Below, piece by piece: positions 37,325 to 38,022 of a stretch of 38,022 bases of DNA (the first letter of the stretch is position 1; every line of letters begins with the position of its first letter). The notes under the pieces are model-generated. The model ran no database searches and was not told where the DNA came from. It saw only the letters and a program-made list of their open reading frames with translations. The position numbers and the translations under genes were made by a program. Source of the DNA: Microcaldota archaeon (GTDB lineage Archaea; Micrarchaeota; Micrarchaeia; Micrarchaeales; Micrarchaeaceae); contig JAKAUR010000034.1 of the NCBI GenBank assembly GCA_021827665.1, positions 1-38,022 of the forward strand, in the 5' to 3' direction.

Positions 37325-37431
37325 GGGCCCGTAGCTCAGCTTGGACAGAGCAGCAGCCTTCTAAGCTGATGGTCGCGGGTTCAAAATAAGTTTAGCGGTT
37401 CGCTAATGCTATGAAATTCCCGCCGGGCCCG
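37325..37431 (+). tRNA. tRNA-Arg(TCT) containing a 32-nt T-loop intron (intron 37386-37417)
   Basis: Acceptor GGGCCCG/CGGGCCC, D-arm GCTC/GAGC, anticodon loop CTTCTAA, T-stem GCGGG/CCCGC. Removing the 32 nt restores T-loop TTCAAAT. Confidence 0.9.
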
Positions 37432-37867
37432 AATCCGCGCTTTCTTTTTGGCCTCTTCCTCCTCTTTTGTCCTGCTTTCCCTGCTTCGCGTTAACGAACT
37501 CTATCGAGAGGTCCTCATCCGACGGCGTCTCCATCCATGCCTTTATGTACGAAGCTATGTTCCTGAGCGGCTTCGAATACCTGTCGGTCAGCTCGTATAT
37601 GGAATTTTCGTGCTTAAGCAGCCCCAACTGAACTGCATAATCAAGATACCTCTTTGCGGTGGCAATTGGTATGCCTTCAGGCACGTCTTTGAGCCTTAGG
37701 CCGGACTTTTTGGCCATGCTAAGGAGCGTGGCGAACCTGTATGCCTCTGTTTCGTTTTCGAAGAATATCCTTGCAATGTCTGCGACCTTTGGGCTTTTGA
37801 CCTTCTCCCTGAAGGGCGCATCCTCGAATTCCCAGTATTTTATCGCCATTTTTACCTCCGCATACAT
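37409..37867 (-). CDS. Hypothetical winged-helix-like protein
   Basis: 'YRFATLLSMAKKSGLRLKDVPEGIPIATAKRYLDYAVQLGLLKHENSIYELTDRYSKPL' reads as a winged HTH; an internal ATG at 37849 (MAIKYW) is a likely start. Confidence 0.7.
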   Translation of the reverse strand: MYAEVKMAIKYWEFEDAPFREKVKSPKVADIARIFFENETEAYRFATLLSMAKKSGLRLKDVPEGIPIATAKRYLDYAVQLGLLKHENSIYELTDRYSKPLRNIASYIKAWMETPSDEDLSIEFVNAKQGKQDKRGGRGQKESADSGPAGIS

Positions 37868-37912
37868 ATTGGATTATAAGCATATATTTTTATCCGTGGA
37901 ACTGTTTGCACC

Positions 37913-38022
37913 CTATCTCTCTTTTATGAATGTGACCGTGTCCCTGTCCCTCAGAACGTGCTTTACCCCTACGCGCTGGTTTCTGAATTTCACACTTGGG
38001 CCATCGACAAATGCGCAGATCG
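37913..38022 (-). CDS. C-terminal TGS domain of a DRG/Obg-like GTPase, truncated by window end
   Basis: Own translation: ...ICAFVDGPSVKFRNQRVGVKHVLRDRDTVTFIKER*, resembling a TGS domain. Confidence 0.65.
   Translation of the reverse strand, partial: ICAFVDGPSVKFRNQRVGVKHVLRDRDTVTFIKER

Overview
The window is a gene-dense archaeal chromosome segment. It carries aIF2-beta, aIF1A, Orc1/Cdc6, Rpp30/Pop5, an exosome superoperon, a histone, CarS, SecY and class III signal peptides. Style and gene content suggest a DPANN/ARMAN-like (Micrarchaeota-like) genome; that lineage assignment is inference. About 43 CDS are supported, plus tRNA-Lys(TTT), tRNA-Ser(GCT), tRNA-Arg(TCT), a 7S SRP RNA, and an rpoP gene missing from the ORF track. 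Main points for a second look: (1) two tRNA genes interrupted at non-canonical positions, a 17-nt intron in the D-loop of tRNA-Ser(GCT) and a 32-nt intron in the T-loop of tRNA-Arg(TCT). In both, the tRNA's own stem is the outer helix of a bulge-helix-bulge, and excision restores a canonical loop. (2) A roughly 917-aa tandem AAA+ (CDC48-like) ATPase whose N-domain is replaced by a polytopic membrane region. (3) An EXO5/Cas4-like Fe-S nuclease with no CRISPR nearby. (4) A V4R-like domain protein with a histone-like basic tail. (5) A histone / zinc-ribbon / PRC-barrel operon. (6) Several intergenic structured-RNA candidates: a long hairpin at 7936-7997, a pseudoknot-topology repeat at 21591-21659, and a serial hairpin/tandem repeat block at 32008-32178. 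No CRISPR array, transposon or integrase was seen. All calls are by-eye reading of sequence and translations; no database search or folding was run.
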